Positions 15,954-23,479 of a DNA stretch of 64,000 bases are shown here, in pieces. Source of the DNA: Rhizobium sp. CF080. GTDB taxonomy: Bacteria > Pseudomonadota > Alphaproteobacteria > Rhizobiales > Rhizobiaceae. The notes beneath the pieces are model-generated. The model was not told where the DNA came from and did not search any database. It worked only from the letters and a program-made list of their open reading frames with translations. Numbering within the stretch: the first letter of the stretch is position 1; each line of letters opens with the position of its first letter. Location: the NCBI RefSeq assembly GCF_000282095.2, contig NZ_AKKC02000016.1:248001-312000 (forward strand), in the 5' to 3' direction. Both the position numbers and the translations under genes were made by a program.

Positions 15954-16673
15954 CTATACCGGCATGAACTGGTTCTGCTGGGTGAACCGGACCGCAACAT
16001 CCGTGACGCCGGCAAAGCTCACCTCATAGGCTGCCGAAGTCGTGGCCGTGTCGATCACCTGTCCTTCGACGAACGCGCCGGCGAGAATGTAGTATTTCGG
16101 CTTGGGCGTGAACTGATAGGTGATGCCGGGCTCGAGTTGGACCGCGATCGTCGGTTTGCCGGCCATGGCGATGCCCACATTCAGGTAGGTGTTCTTGCTG
16201 TCCTGCACCTCGGTGTCCGGAATGGTGCTGTCGGCCTTGACGACGATCAAACCCTTGACACCGTCGGTGGGCCCCTCCGGAAAGCCGGGAGCACCATTGG
16301 GGAACGGTCCCTGATAGGTGACCGGCACCGTATTGTGAGTGTCGATCATGACGCTGGTCGTGCTCGACGTCATGAATGAGCGGGGCGAACCCGCAGAGCC
16401 GAGCTGCTGAATGTGACCGACTGTCGCGGCATAGTCGATCGTCCAGTTGAAGGACGACATGCTCGGCTGAGTAGCGCTGCCAGCGGCGGCACCACCGACC
16501 ATCCAGGCCAGCGACGACGGGGAGAACGACGGCCCGATGACTTGGGGGATCGTCTGATACAGCGCGAACTGCTGCCATTTCGAATGCTCGTTGAGAACCC
16601 TGAGGCTGTAGAGCTGGCCAGCAGCCTGTGCACTGAAGGCCTTGATCGCGTTCTGGCCCATATAAATGGTCAT
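15954..16673 (-). CDS. Protein of unknown function beside an FNR-type box
   Basis: A 239-residue protein I do not recognise. It has no signal peptide or membrane helix. It is rich in Ser, Thr, Ala, Gly, Pro and aromatic residues and poor in Lys and Arg, with many short beta-prone stretches (TYLNVGIAMAGKPTIAVQLE, PKYYILAGAFVEGQVI), so an all-beta fold is likely. The only cysteine-free, weakly charged composition is unusual for a cytosolic enzyme and would suit a structural or surface protein. A strong ribosome binding site (AGAGGAGAGG) precedes ATG 16673. It is divergent from a Crp/Fnr regulator across 219 bp that hold an FNR/FixK-type box, so it may be that regulator's target. Confidence 0.7.
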   Translation of the reverse strand: MTIYMGQNAIKAFSAQAAGQLYSLRVLNEHSKWQQFALYQTIPQVIGPSFSPSSLAWMVGGAAAGSATQPSMSSFNWTIDYAATVGHIQQLGSAGSPRSFMTSSTTSVMIDTHNTVPVTYQGPFPNGAPGFPEGPTDGVKGLIVVKADSTIPDTEVQDSKNTYLNVGIAMAGKPTIAVQLEPGITYQFTPKPKYYILAGAFVEGQVIDTATTSAAYEVSFAGVTDVAVRFTQQNQFMPV

Positions 16674-16829
16674 AATACCTCTCCTCTTTCAGGTTGCCGC
16701 ACCGCACCACGCGATGACGGCGTCTTCGCTCCCGGCACCCGTTTCCGTGGAATGCCATTTGCACAAGCACAACCTAGGATATTTAAATCTCGAAATATGT
16801 AACACGGGTGACAACCCTGGTTTGCATTG

Positions 16830-16843
16830 TTGATAAATATCAA
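16830..16843. promoter_or_regulatory. Perfect FNR/FixK-type box
   Basis: TTGATAAATATCAA matches the anaerobic-regulator consensus TTGAT-N4-ATCAA without mismatch. It lies in the divergent promoter region, centred 56 bp upstream of the Crp/Fnr start (16893) and about 163 bp upstream of the unknown gene's start (16673). In rhizobia such sites are bound by FixK or FnrN under low oxygen. Which gene it controls is an inference. Confidence 0.8.
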
Positions 16844-16892
16844 CCCGACGGATGGTAACGGCGTTTCCGATCTCAGGGTGGTCACGGAGAAG

Positions 16893-17606
16893 ATGAAAAC
16901 AACGAAGAGCCAGAAAATCTCGGACGAGATAAGAAAAATGGAACTGTTCAGCGCTGCCGATGATGTGGTTATCTCGGCGTTTTCCAACAGAATAAATATA
17001 AATACACACAAGGATCGACAGACACTATTCATGAGTGGGGATCCTTGCGATACGATCTATATTATAATTTCTGGCGGAATATACCTTTACTTTATATCCG
17101 AGGAAGGTAACGAGGTGATATTTTCCGAACTTCAGCCGGGGGATGCCGTCGGCGAGATCGAGTTCGCTCTCAACTACCGGCATTCCTCGAACGCGGTGAT
17201 CTGCGGGACGACCCGGTTGCTCGAAATCGATCGGAAGACATTCAACGAACTCTCGACAATCCCGCACGTGTCTTCCTACCTGATACGCACGATCGCCCGA
17301 AAGCTCCACCGCACCATGATGTTTGCGGAAGGAATGGCGCTTTACCCGCTGGAGACCCGCCTTGCGCGCCTTCTGCTCAATCTCGGCGCCGCGCACGGGC
17401 GGTCGACCAGCGACGGCATCCTCATCGAAAAACCGATATCCCAGAGCCGCATGGGCCAGCTCATCAATGCCAGCCGACCGCGCATCAATGCCCAGCTACA
17501 GGCCTGGAAGAGCGAGCGGCTGATCGGCGTGCGGCAGCACCGCATCGTCATTTTCAACAAGAGGTCGCTGCAGATCATCTCGCGTCATTCAGACCCTGCG
17601 GCCTGA
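16893..17606 (+). CDS. Crp/Fnr family transcription regulator
   Basis: A 237-residue regulator. Residues 10-125 form a cyclic-nucleotide-binding-type beta roll (LFMSGDPCDTIYIIISGG, LQPGDAVGEIEFAL). A long dimer helix follows, then a winged helix at about 170-230 (ISQSRMGQLINASRPRINAQ). The recognition helix reads ASRPRIN, so it lacks the Glu-Arg pattern of both CRP and FNR. No N-terminal Cys cluster for Fe-S is present, so oxygen is not sensed the FNR way. ATG 16893 follows CGGAGA. The first 200 bp are clearly AT-richer than the rest, hinting at transfer. An FNR-type box lies 56 bp upstream. Confidence 0.88.
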   Translation: MKTTKSQKISDEIRKMELFSAADDVVISAFSNRININTHKDRQTLFMSGDPCDTIYIIISGGIYLYFISEEGNEVIFSELQPGDAVGEIEFALNYRHSSNAVICGTTRLLEIDRKTFNELSTIPHVSSYLIRTIARKLHRTMMFAEGMALYPLETRLARLLLNLGAAHGRSTSDGILIEKPISQSRMGQLINASRPRINAQLQAWKSERLIGVRQHRIVIFNKRSLQIISRHSDPAA

Positions 17607-17666
17607 ATGACGCGAACGCCTCCCCGGGGCCGGGCCGCCCGTCGCCGCCTGCCCGGATTGGGTGAC

Positions 17667-18554
17667 TTACGGGCAACCGTTCTTGACGATGGCGATCAGA
17701 TCGGCGGTGTCCTGCGTGAAACTCGGACCGAAAACGCCGTCCGGTGCGCCGCTGGAGACGACGCTGACCGCCTTATGGACGTTGTTCGCTGTCACGAACC
17801 ACGCCCCGCCGCTTGCGCCGCCGCCATGCATCGGATGCGGGCGGGCGTCATAGGAGGTGCCTGCCTGCACCACGATACGGGCGGTTTCCTGATACATATA
17901 CTGGCCGTCCTCCAACCTTGCGGGGTAGCCGGTCACTGTCACGTTTTCATCGACATGGGCGCCGTCGATGCCGAGTTCATATTTGCCGACGGCGGATGCG
18001 ACGGTGGTGCGCATCACCGAATAGTCGAACTGCGACCGCGCGAGGCTCGGATCGTTGTCCGCGACCTCGGTCCAGCGCAACAGCACCGCTGCCCTGTCCA
18101 TGCGGTAGAGCGTCCCGCCGCCGTTGGAATATCCCTGATAGAAGCGGATGTTGCTCGCCGCCATGCCGCCCTTCCAGAGACTGTGGGCGGCGCCGATGAC
18201 AATATTCGCATCCGCGACGAATTGGGCACTGGCGGTGTAATCGTCCCCGCCACGCGTGTAGAGCAGCTGGCCGCCGAATTTGTAGGGCGCCTGGTCGATC
18301 GGCGCCCGCTCCGCATCCTCCGTGAGGGTGCCGCCGCCATCGCGCGGAAACCCGGTTGTGGGCAAGGTCTCGATCATTTCGCGCTCAGGGATCGCCGCGG
18401 CAATTCTTTCCGGCGTCCAGTATTCCGCGTCCGCATTGGCTGATCCCACGCCGCCGGGATCCCAGCAGGTAAACTCCACCGCCCCCGCGTCGAGCGGGAT
18501 CATCAGCGCGGAGGCCGACAGCAGCATCGACCACGTCCATCTTCTCACTCTCAT
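17667..18554 (-). CDS. Secreted trypsin-like serine protease
   Basis: A 295-residue precursor with a signal peptide of about 25 residues (WSMLLSASALMIPLDAGA). The chymotrypsin-fold triad is readable: His124 in GAAHSL, Asp178 in FDYSVMR and Ser248 in GGGASGGAWF. Cys30 and Cys294 could form a disulfide joining the two ends. A propeptide-like stretch (residues 26-90) precedes the catalytic domain. It resembles glutamyl-endopeptidase-like secreted proteases by its layout, but specificity cannot be told. ATG 18554 follows GGGAGAG. It converges on the Crp/Fnr regulator with 60 bp between stops and no obvious terminator. Confidence 0.85.
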   Translation of the reverse strand: MRVRRWTWSMLLSASALMIPLDAGAVEFTCWDPGGVGSANADAEYWTPERIAAAIPEREMIETLPTTGFPRDGGGTLTEDAERAPIDQAPYKFGGQLLYTRGGDDYTASAQFVADANIVIGAAHSLWKGGMAASNIRFYQGYSNGGGTLYRMDRAAVLLRWTEVADNDPSLARSQFDYSVMRTTVASAVGKYELGIDGAHVDENVTVTGYPARLEDGQYMYQETARIVVQAGTSYDARPHPMHGGGASGGAWFVTANNVHKAVSVVSSGAPDGVFGPSFTQDTADLIAIVKNGCP

Positions 18555-18721
18555 GACATTTGCTCTCCCGATTGAAGTTCGGTCGCGCCATCGCGGCCGA
18601 CGGCAGCGCCGCTTCATTTAGCTACCAGGGCGTGCAATCACTTTCTGTTTCCCTCGGGACAGGGAATACCGATCCATCGCCGCCCTTGCCAACCAACAGG
18701 GTTTCGGCCAAAACCGCCGCC

Positions 18722-20605
18722 ATGATCACGATTACCGACCTTTCCGCCCGCATTGCCGGGCGCCTCCTCCTCGACAATGCCAGCGTGACGCTTCCGGCGG
18801 GCACGAAGGCCGGTCTCGTCGGCCGCAACGGCGCCGGCAAATCCACGCTGTTCAAGGTCATCACCGGCGATCTGGGATCGGAAACCGGTTCGGTCTCCTA
18901 TCCGAAGAACGCCCGGCTCGGCCAGGTGGCGCAGGAGGCGCCGGGCACCGAGGATTCGCTGATCGAAATCGTGCTTTCCGCCGACAAGGAGCGCGCCGCA
19001 CTGCTGGCGGAGGCGGAAACGGCCACCGACCCGCACCGCATCGCCGACATCCAGATGCGGCTCGTCGATATCGACGCCCATTCGGCGGAAGCCCGCGCTG
19101 CCAGCATTCTCGCCGGCCTCGGCTTCTCCCAGGAAGCGCAGTCGCGCCCTGCCTCGTCCTTCTCGGGCGGCTGGCGGATGCGCGTGGCGCTCGCCTCCGT
19201 CCTGTTTGCGGAGCCCGACCTGTTGCTGCTCGACGAGCCGACCAACTACCTCGATCTCGAAGGCACGTTATGGCTGGAAGACTATATCCGGCGCTATCCG
19301 CATACCGTCATCATCATCAGCCATGACCGCGACCTGTTGAACAACGCGGTCAATGCCATCGTGCATCTGGACCAGAAGAAGCTGACCTTCTATCGCGGCG
19401 GCTACGACCAGTTCGAGCGCCAGAAGGCCGAGGCCGACGAATTGCAGACCAAGGCCAAGGCCAAGAACGAGGCGGCCCGCAAGCACCTGCAGAGCTTCAT
19501 CGACCGCTTCAAGGCCAAGGCCACCAAGGCACGGCAGGCGCAGAGCCGCGTCAAGGCATTGGAACGCATGGGCACGGTCGCCGCGGTGATCGAGGATCAT
19601 GTCCAGCCGATCACCTTTCCCGAGCCGGAAAAACAGCCCGCATCGCCGATCGTTGCGATCCAGAACGCCGCCGTCGGTTATGAACCGGGCAAGCCGATCC
19701 TCAAGAACATCACACTGCGCATCGACAATGACGACCGCATCGCGCTGCTCGGCTCGAACGGCAACGGCAAATCGACCTTCGCCAAGTTCATCGCCAGCCG
19801 CCTCAAGGCGGAGAGCGGCGATATCCGCCTGGCGCCGAACCTGAAGATCGGCTTCTTCGCCCAACACCAGCTCGACGACCTGGTGCCGGCGGATTCGCCC
19901 GTCGCCCATGTGCGCCGGCTGATGCCGGATGCGCCCGAGGCCAAGGTTCGCGCCCGCGTGGCGCAGATGGGGCTTGCGACAGAAAAGATGGCGACGGCCG
20001 CAAAGGACCTCTCCGGCGGCGAAAAGGCGCGCCTGCTGATGGGCCTTGCGGCCTTCCATGCGCCGAACCTGCTGATCCTCGACGAACCGACCAACCATCT
20101 CGACATCGACAGCCGCCGCGCGCTGATCGAAGCGCTCAACGACTATGAAGGCGCCGTCATCCTGATCAGCCACGACCGCCACCTGATCGAGGCCACCGTC
20201 GACCGGCTGTGGCTTGTGAACAACGGCACCGTGTCGAACTTCGAAGGCGACCTGGAGGAATACCGCAACCTGATTGTCAGCTCCGGCAAAAAAAAAGACG
20301 AAAAAATTGAGCTGACCGAAGATCTGTCCTCGAAGGCGGACCAGCGCAAGGCGAATGCCGAAAAACGCGCCTCGCTGGCACCGCTCAAGAAAAAGATCAA
20401 CGAAATCGAAGCCGTAACGGCCAAGCTCGAGAAATTGATCAAGGCTCTTGATAAAGAACTTGCAGACCCGGTTCTCTACGAAAAAGCCCCCGCCAAGGCC
20501 GCCCAGAAAGCCAAGGAACGTGGCGAGGCCGCAGCAAAGCTCTCCGCCGCCGAAGAGCAATGGCTGATGCTGTCGTCGGAGTACGAAGAGGCGATGGCGG
20601 GGTGA
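18722..20605 (+). CDS. ABC-F family ATPase (duplicated ATP-binding cassette, no membrane part)
   Basis: A 627-residue soluble protein with two ABC domains. Walker A motifs are GRNGAGKST (residues 34-42) and GSNGNGKST (344-352). Signatures are FSGGWRMR and LSGGEKAR. Walker B motifs are LLLLDEPTNYLD and LLILDEPTNHLD. The linker between them (KAKATKARQAQSRVKALERM) is the ABC-F P-site tRNA-interaction motif. A charged coiled-coil tail of about 100 residues ends the protein, closer to YheS or Uup than to EttA. ABC-F proteins act on stalled ribosomes. The ATG at 18722 begins the first beta strand; upstream in-frame codons are not homologous. Confidence 0.92.
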   Translation: MITITDLSARIAGRLLLDNASVTLPAGTKAGLVGRNGAGKSTLFKVITGDLGSETGSVSYPKNARLGQVAQEAPGTEDSLIEIVLSADKERAALLAEAETATDPHRIADIQMRLVDIDAHSAEARAASILAGLGFSQEAQSRPASSFSGGWRMRVALASVLFAEPDLLLLDEPTNYLDLEGTLWLEDYIRRYPHTVIIISHDRDLLNNAVNAIVHLDQKKLTFYRGGYDQFERQKAEADELQTKAKAKNEAARKHLQSFIDRFKAKATKARQAQSRVKALERMGTVAAVIEDHVQPITFPEPEKQPASPIVAIQNAAVGYEPGKPILKNITLRIDNDDRIALLGSNGNGKSTFAKFIASRLKAESGDIRLAPNLKIGFFAQHQLDDLVPADSPVAHVRRLMPDAPEAKVRARVAQMGLATEKMATAAKDLSGGEKARLLMGLAAFHAPNLLILDEPTNHLDIDSRRALIEALNDYEGAVILISHDRHLIEATVDRLWLVNNGTVSNFEGDLEEYRNLIVSSGKKKDEKIELTEDLSSKADQRKANAEKRASLAPLKKKINEIEAVTAKLEKLIKALDKELADPVLYEKAPAKAAQKAKERGEAAAKLSAAEEQWLMLSSEYEEAMAG

Positions 20606-20619
20606 CCTTGTTCCGCCGG

Positions 20620-20650
20620 TGAATATACATTACCTTTCGCTGTATATTCA
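20620..20650. promoter_or_regulatory. Operator palindrome of the vapBC module
   Basis: TGAATATACA and TGTATATTCA are perfect 10-bp inverted arms with an 11-bp spacer, ending 12 bp before the antitoxin start. The arms contain TATA-like sequence and so overlap the likely promoter. This is the standard position for toxin-antitoxin autorepression. Confidence 0.85.
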
Positions 20651-20662
20651 CGAGGTGCCGCC

Positions 20663-20938
20663 ATGCCCCTTTATGTCCGCGACGAACGCGTCAACGAACT
20701 CGCCGAACAGGCCCGGAAGATCCTCAAGGCGCCCACCAAGACGGATGCCATCCGCCAGGCGCTGCAGCGCGTGGTGGAAGCGTCGGAGGCATCGGACAAG
20801 GCGGAAAAACCGCCGCTTAGAGAGCGCCTCGATCAGCTGAGAAAAGAATTCAACCTGCCCGAATATTCGTCCCTTCCTCCTTTCGACGAGAAGGCCTTCC
20901 TGGACGACATGTGGGGAGAGAACGATGTTCATCGATAG
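20663..20938 (+). CDS. vapB: VapB-family antitoxin
   Basis: A 91-residue antitoxin. The N-terminus (MPLYVRDERVNELAEQARKI, then KTDAIRQALQRV) is the DNA-binding segment of the Rv0623-type VapB transcription factors. The C-terminal part (LRERLDQLRKEFNLPEY, FDEKAFLDDMWG) should wrap and inhibit the toxin. The gene overlaps vapC by 14 bp, so antitoxin is translated first. A perfect palindrome lies just upstream. The module sits directly after the ABC-F gene, separated by 57 bp. Confidence 0.93.
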   Translation: MPLYVRDERVNELAEQARKILKAPTKTDAIRQALQRVVEASEASDKAEKPPLRERLDQLRKEFNLPEYSSLPPFDEKAFLDDMWGENDVHR

Positions 20939-21314
20939 CTCGGCTGTCGTTGAGATCATTCTGGATGCGGACATGGCCAATAATCTCCTTCGGCAGATCG
21001 GTGTCGCGTCGCACCGCTATTTAGGTCCGAGCGTCATATATGAAGCCGCGGTCGTCTTGAGCACCCGTCTTCACATGGAACCTGCAACGACAAGGCTTCT
21101 GGTCAGCAGGTTCATCGAGCGTTTCGAAATCGAAGTCCTCCCTGCCTCAGCCGAAACTGCCTTTGCCGCAGTGGACGCCTTCGCCCGCTACGGCAAGGGC
21201 CGCCATCCCGCCAAACTGAACTTCGGCGATTGCTTCAGCTACGCCGGCGCCAAAATGGCCGGTGTCGGCCTGCTCTATGTCGGCGAGGATTTTGCGCTGA
21301 CGGACCTCGCGTGA
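20925..21314 (+). CDS. vapC: VapC-type PIN-domain toxin ribonuclease
   Basis: A 129-residue PIN-domain RNase that would cut tRNA or rRNA when freed from VapB. The four metal-binding acidic residues are in place: Asp4 in MFIDSSAVVE, Glu in SVIYEAAVVL, Asp in LNFGDCFSYA, and Asp in YVGEDFALTD. Length is typical. The gene is intact, with a start overlapping vapB. A second toxin-antitoxin pair begins 120 bp downstream. Confidence 0.94.
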   Translation: MFIDSSAVVEIILDADMANNLLRQIGVASHRYLGPSVIYEAAVVLSTRLHMEPATTRLLVSRFIERFEIEVLPASAETAFAAVDAFARYGKGRHPAKLNFGDCFSYAGAKMAGVGLLYVGEDFALTDLA

Positions 21315-21433
21315 TCATTATTCCGGCAGACGTTTTAGTCGGTCTAGAAGGCGGGGGCAGATGAAGTTATCTTTGGGTCAGCAGAACATTTAAGCTATCA
21401 TCCTCCCTCAACCCTGACTTTACCAGGTCGCCA

Positions 21434-21727
21434 ATGCAGAACCACTCGCTATCACTCCGCCTTAAACCGGATGTCCAGGCACGCCTGCAGGCGGAGGCGG
21501 AAGCCAGCGAGCAGAAGATGGCCGAAATAGCGGTGACGGCTATCGAGACCTATCTGGAAGGCCAGGCGGAGAAACGCCTTCAGCTCGAGCAGGCGATTGT
21601 GTCAGCCGACGAAGGCACCTTTATCTCCAGCGAAAAAATGGACGACTGGATCGCCTCCTGGGGAGCCGAAAACGAACTTCCGGAACCGGAACCGGATATC
21701 TTTCTGAAGCCTTCCAAACCCGTCTGA
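21434..21727 (+). CDS. Ribbon-helix-helix (CopG-like) antitoxin
   Basis: A 97-residue antitoxin. The N-terminal NHSLSLRLKPDVQARLQAEA, with MAEIAVTAIETYLEGQ after it, is a ribbon-helix-helix DNA-binding unit. The acidic C-terminus (EKMDDWIASWGAENELPEPE) is the toxin-neutralising part. It is followed after 5 bp by a RelE/ParE-fold toxin. No perfect palindrome was found in its 119-bp promoter region. The pair is probably transcribed independently of vapBC, because that gap is long for a co-transcript. Confidence 0.88.
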   Translation: MQNHSLSLRLKPDVQARLQAEAEASEQKMAEIAVTAIETYLEGQAEKRLQLEQAIVSADEGTFISSEKMDDWIASWGAENELPEPEPDIFLKPSKPV

Positions 21728-21732
21728 TTCTG

Positions 21733-22032
21733 ATGAAGATCGTCTATCTACCGCAGACGCGCGCGGATCTCCGATGGATGAAGGATTATTATACGCAGGT
21801 CTTTCCGCAAGGTGCTCGTTACGCGCGGCTGCGGTTTCAGAACGCTGAGCGGCTTCTCAAGGACAATCCGGAAATAGGACGCCCCGGAGCGCTTCCCGGC
21901 ACCCGCGAACTCGTCATCGCAAGAACGCCTTTCATCATCCTCTACCGCATTCAGATGGACAGGATCGAGATCCTGCGCATATGGGATGGACGCTCAATTC
22001 GCCAATCGAGCACAACCGAAGACCCATCATAA
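21733..22032 (+). CDS. RelE/ParE superfamily toxin
   Basis: A 99-residue toxin with the RelE fold pattern. The N-terminus is MKIVYLPQTRADLRWMKDYY. Next comes ERLLKDNPEIGRPGALPGTRELVIAR, then FIILYRIQMDRIEILRIWDG near the end, which carries the conserved arginine and tyrosine region. Whether it targets ribosome-bound mRNA (RelE) or gyrase (ParE) cannot be decided here. It follows its antitoxin by 5 bp. The reading frame is intact. Confidence 0.9.
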   Translation: MKIVYLPQTRADLRWMKDYYTQVFPQGARYARLRFQNAERLLKDNPEIGRPGALPGTRELVIARTPFIILYRIQMDRIEILRIWDGRSIRQSSTTEDPS

Positions 22033-22105
22033 CCAGCCATTAACCATAATCGGTGAATGTGACTTCGCTTCAACTCCTTAGTCACTTTTTAGCCGAGTCG
22101 CTCCC

Positions 22106-22960
22106 ATGTTCGTCCGCGTCCTTTGCGTCGCCGCTGTCGTCGCGTGCCTTCTTTCCTCCTGCGCCGGTCGCAGCCAGACCGAGGGCGGCTCGCTTGCCAC
22201 TTCGTTTGCACCCGCCAAGGCGCTCTCCTCGACCAACCCGGTCAAGAAGGCCGAGGCGGATTCGCCGGTGGCGCTGACGCCGGTCGCCTGGGGACGTTTC
22301 AACAATCCCGGCAGCCTTTCCGGCCGCACCCTCACCGTTTCGTCGCTTTCCGACCTGAAGCTCGCCAACAAGGAGGTCGTGCTGACCTTCGACGACGGCC
22401 CGATGCCGAAGAAGACGGAGAAGATCCTCTCCATCCTCGACGAATACGACGTCAAGGCGACCTTCCTGATGGTCGGGCAGATGGCCAAGGCCCATCCGGA
22501 GATCGCCCGCAAGGTCGTCAATGCCGGCCACACGATCGGCAGCCACACCTATCGCCATGCCGACCTGCAGCACCTTTCCTTCGATGCGGCCGTCGCCGAG
22601 ATCGAGAAGGGGCGCGATGCGGTGACCAGCGTCACCCACGAAGATGCCGGCTTCTTCCGATTCCCCTACCTTGCCGATACAAGCCGCCTGCGCCAGTGGA
22701 TCGCATCGAACGGCATGGTCGTGCTGGACGTGCAGATCGACTCCAAGGACTATTTCGGCGTCTCGCCCGCTGCCGTGGCGACGCGGACGATGAATTCGCT
22801 GAGAGCGCACGGCAAGGGCATCATCCTGCTGCACGACATCCATGCCCGCACGGCCGCCATGCTGCCGGCGCTGCTGACGCAGCTGAGTGCGGAAGGCTAC
22901 AAGGTCGTCAGGCTGCGCCACAGCAATTCGTCGATGATGCTGGCTTCGCTCGTCGACTGA
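22106..22960 (+). CDS. Polysaccharide deacetylase (NodB-homology) with lipoprotein-type signal
   Basis: A 284-residue carbohydrate esterase family 4 protein. The N-terminus is hydrophobic and ends in a lipobox-like LLSSCAG, so it is probably anchored in a membrane facing the periplasm. The NodB domain shows motif 1 VVLTFDDGP (about residues 91-99), then TFLMVGQMAKAHPEI. Motif 2 is IGSHTYRHADL, whose histidines hold the zinc, and GIILLHDIHARTA is the late catalytic histidine motif. Likely substrates are peptidoglycan or another N-acetylated glycan. It converges on holC with only 18 bp between stops. Confidence 0.9.
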   Translation: MFVRVLCVAAVVACLLSSCAGRSQTEGGSLATSFAPAKALSSTNPVKKAEADSPVALTPVAWGRFNNPGSLSGRTLTVSSLSDLKLANKEVVLTFDDGPMPKKTEKILSILDEYDVKATFLMVGQMAKAHPEIARKVVNAGHTIGSHTYRHADLQHLSFDAAVAEIEKGRDAVTSVTHEDAGFFRFPYLADTSRLRQWIASNGMVVLDVQIDSKDYFGVSPAAVATRTMNSLRAHGKGIILLHDIHARTAAMLPALLTQLSAEGYKVVRLRHSNSSMMLASLVD

Positions 22961-22978
22961 GAGGTCAACAGGCTCGGT

Positions 22979-23428
22979 TCAGGCCTTCTTGACCCAGCGC
23001 CCCTCTTCCGATTGCTGCCAATAGGTCAGCGCATGGCCCTCGCCCTTCAGCTTTTTCCACTGGGCGCGGGCATTGTCCAGCTGGATGGCGTCGTAGCCGT
23101 CGAACATGAAGACGATGCGGTCATAGTCAGCGATCGGTGGCGGCTCGGCACCGTCCACCAGAAAACGAACGGTCGCCCCGTTGCCGTTTTCGGCGGCGGA
23201 GGTCAGCAGAACCGGCTGCGCCTCGGCCATCGGCGAGACATCCGTGCCATGCGGCAGAAAACTGTCCTCGCGAAACGTCCACAGATGGGCGTCGAGAAAG
23301 TCCCGCCGCACATCGCCGCTCGTCTGCACCGCCACCTTCCAGCCGCGCTCGACGCTCTTTTCGAGAAGCGCGGGCAGCGCATCCTCGAGCTTCGATTCGG
23401 TCAGGTGATAGAACAGGACTTCGGTCAT
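22979..23428 (-). CDS. holC: DNA polymerase III subunit chi
   Basis: A 149-residue clamp-loader accessory subunit that binds SSB. The N-terminus MTEVLFYHLTESKLEDALPALLEK and the later RIVFMFDGYD and ALTYWQQSEEGRWVKKA match the chi family. ATG 23428 is used; a GTG sits directly upstream at 23431. No Shine-Dalgarno sequence is visible, because the bases just before the start form one arm of a long hairpin shared with the end of pepA. The order pepA-holC is conserved in many proteobacteria, and translation is probably coupled to pepA. Confidence 0.94.
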   Translation of the reverse strand: MTEVLFYHLTESKLEDALPALLEKSVERGWKVAVQTSGDVRRDFLDAHLWTFREDSFLPHGTDVSPMAEAQPVLLTSAAENGNGATVRFLVDGAEPPPIADYDRIVFMFDGYDAIQLDNARAQWKKLKGEGHALTYWQQSEEGRWVKKA

Positions 23429-23431
23429 CAC

Positions 23432-23479
23432 GGTTGAGAACCCATATTTCGTCGAACCGACAAATGTGGGTTCTCAACC
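23432..23479 (-). promoter_or_regulatory. Strong hairpin spanning the pepA stop and the holC start
   Basis: Arms at 23432-23449 and 23462-23479 pair at 17 of 18 positions, and the 12-nt spacer can pair again (GTCG with CGAC). The pepA stop codon lies inside the 5' arm on the transcript, and the 3' arm ends directly before the holC GTG/ATG. No T-run follows, so it is a poor terminator. It is well placed to block holC initiation unless a ribosome finishing pepA opens it. Confidence 0.75.
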
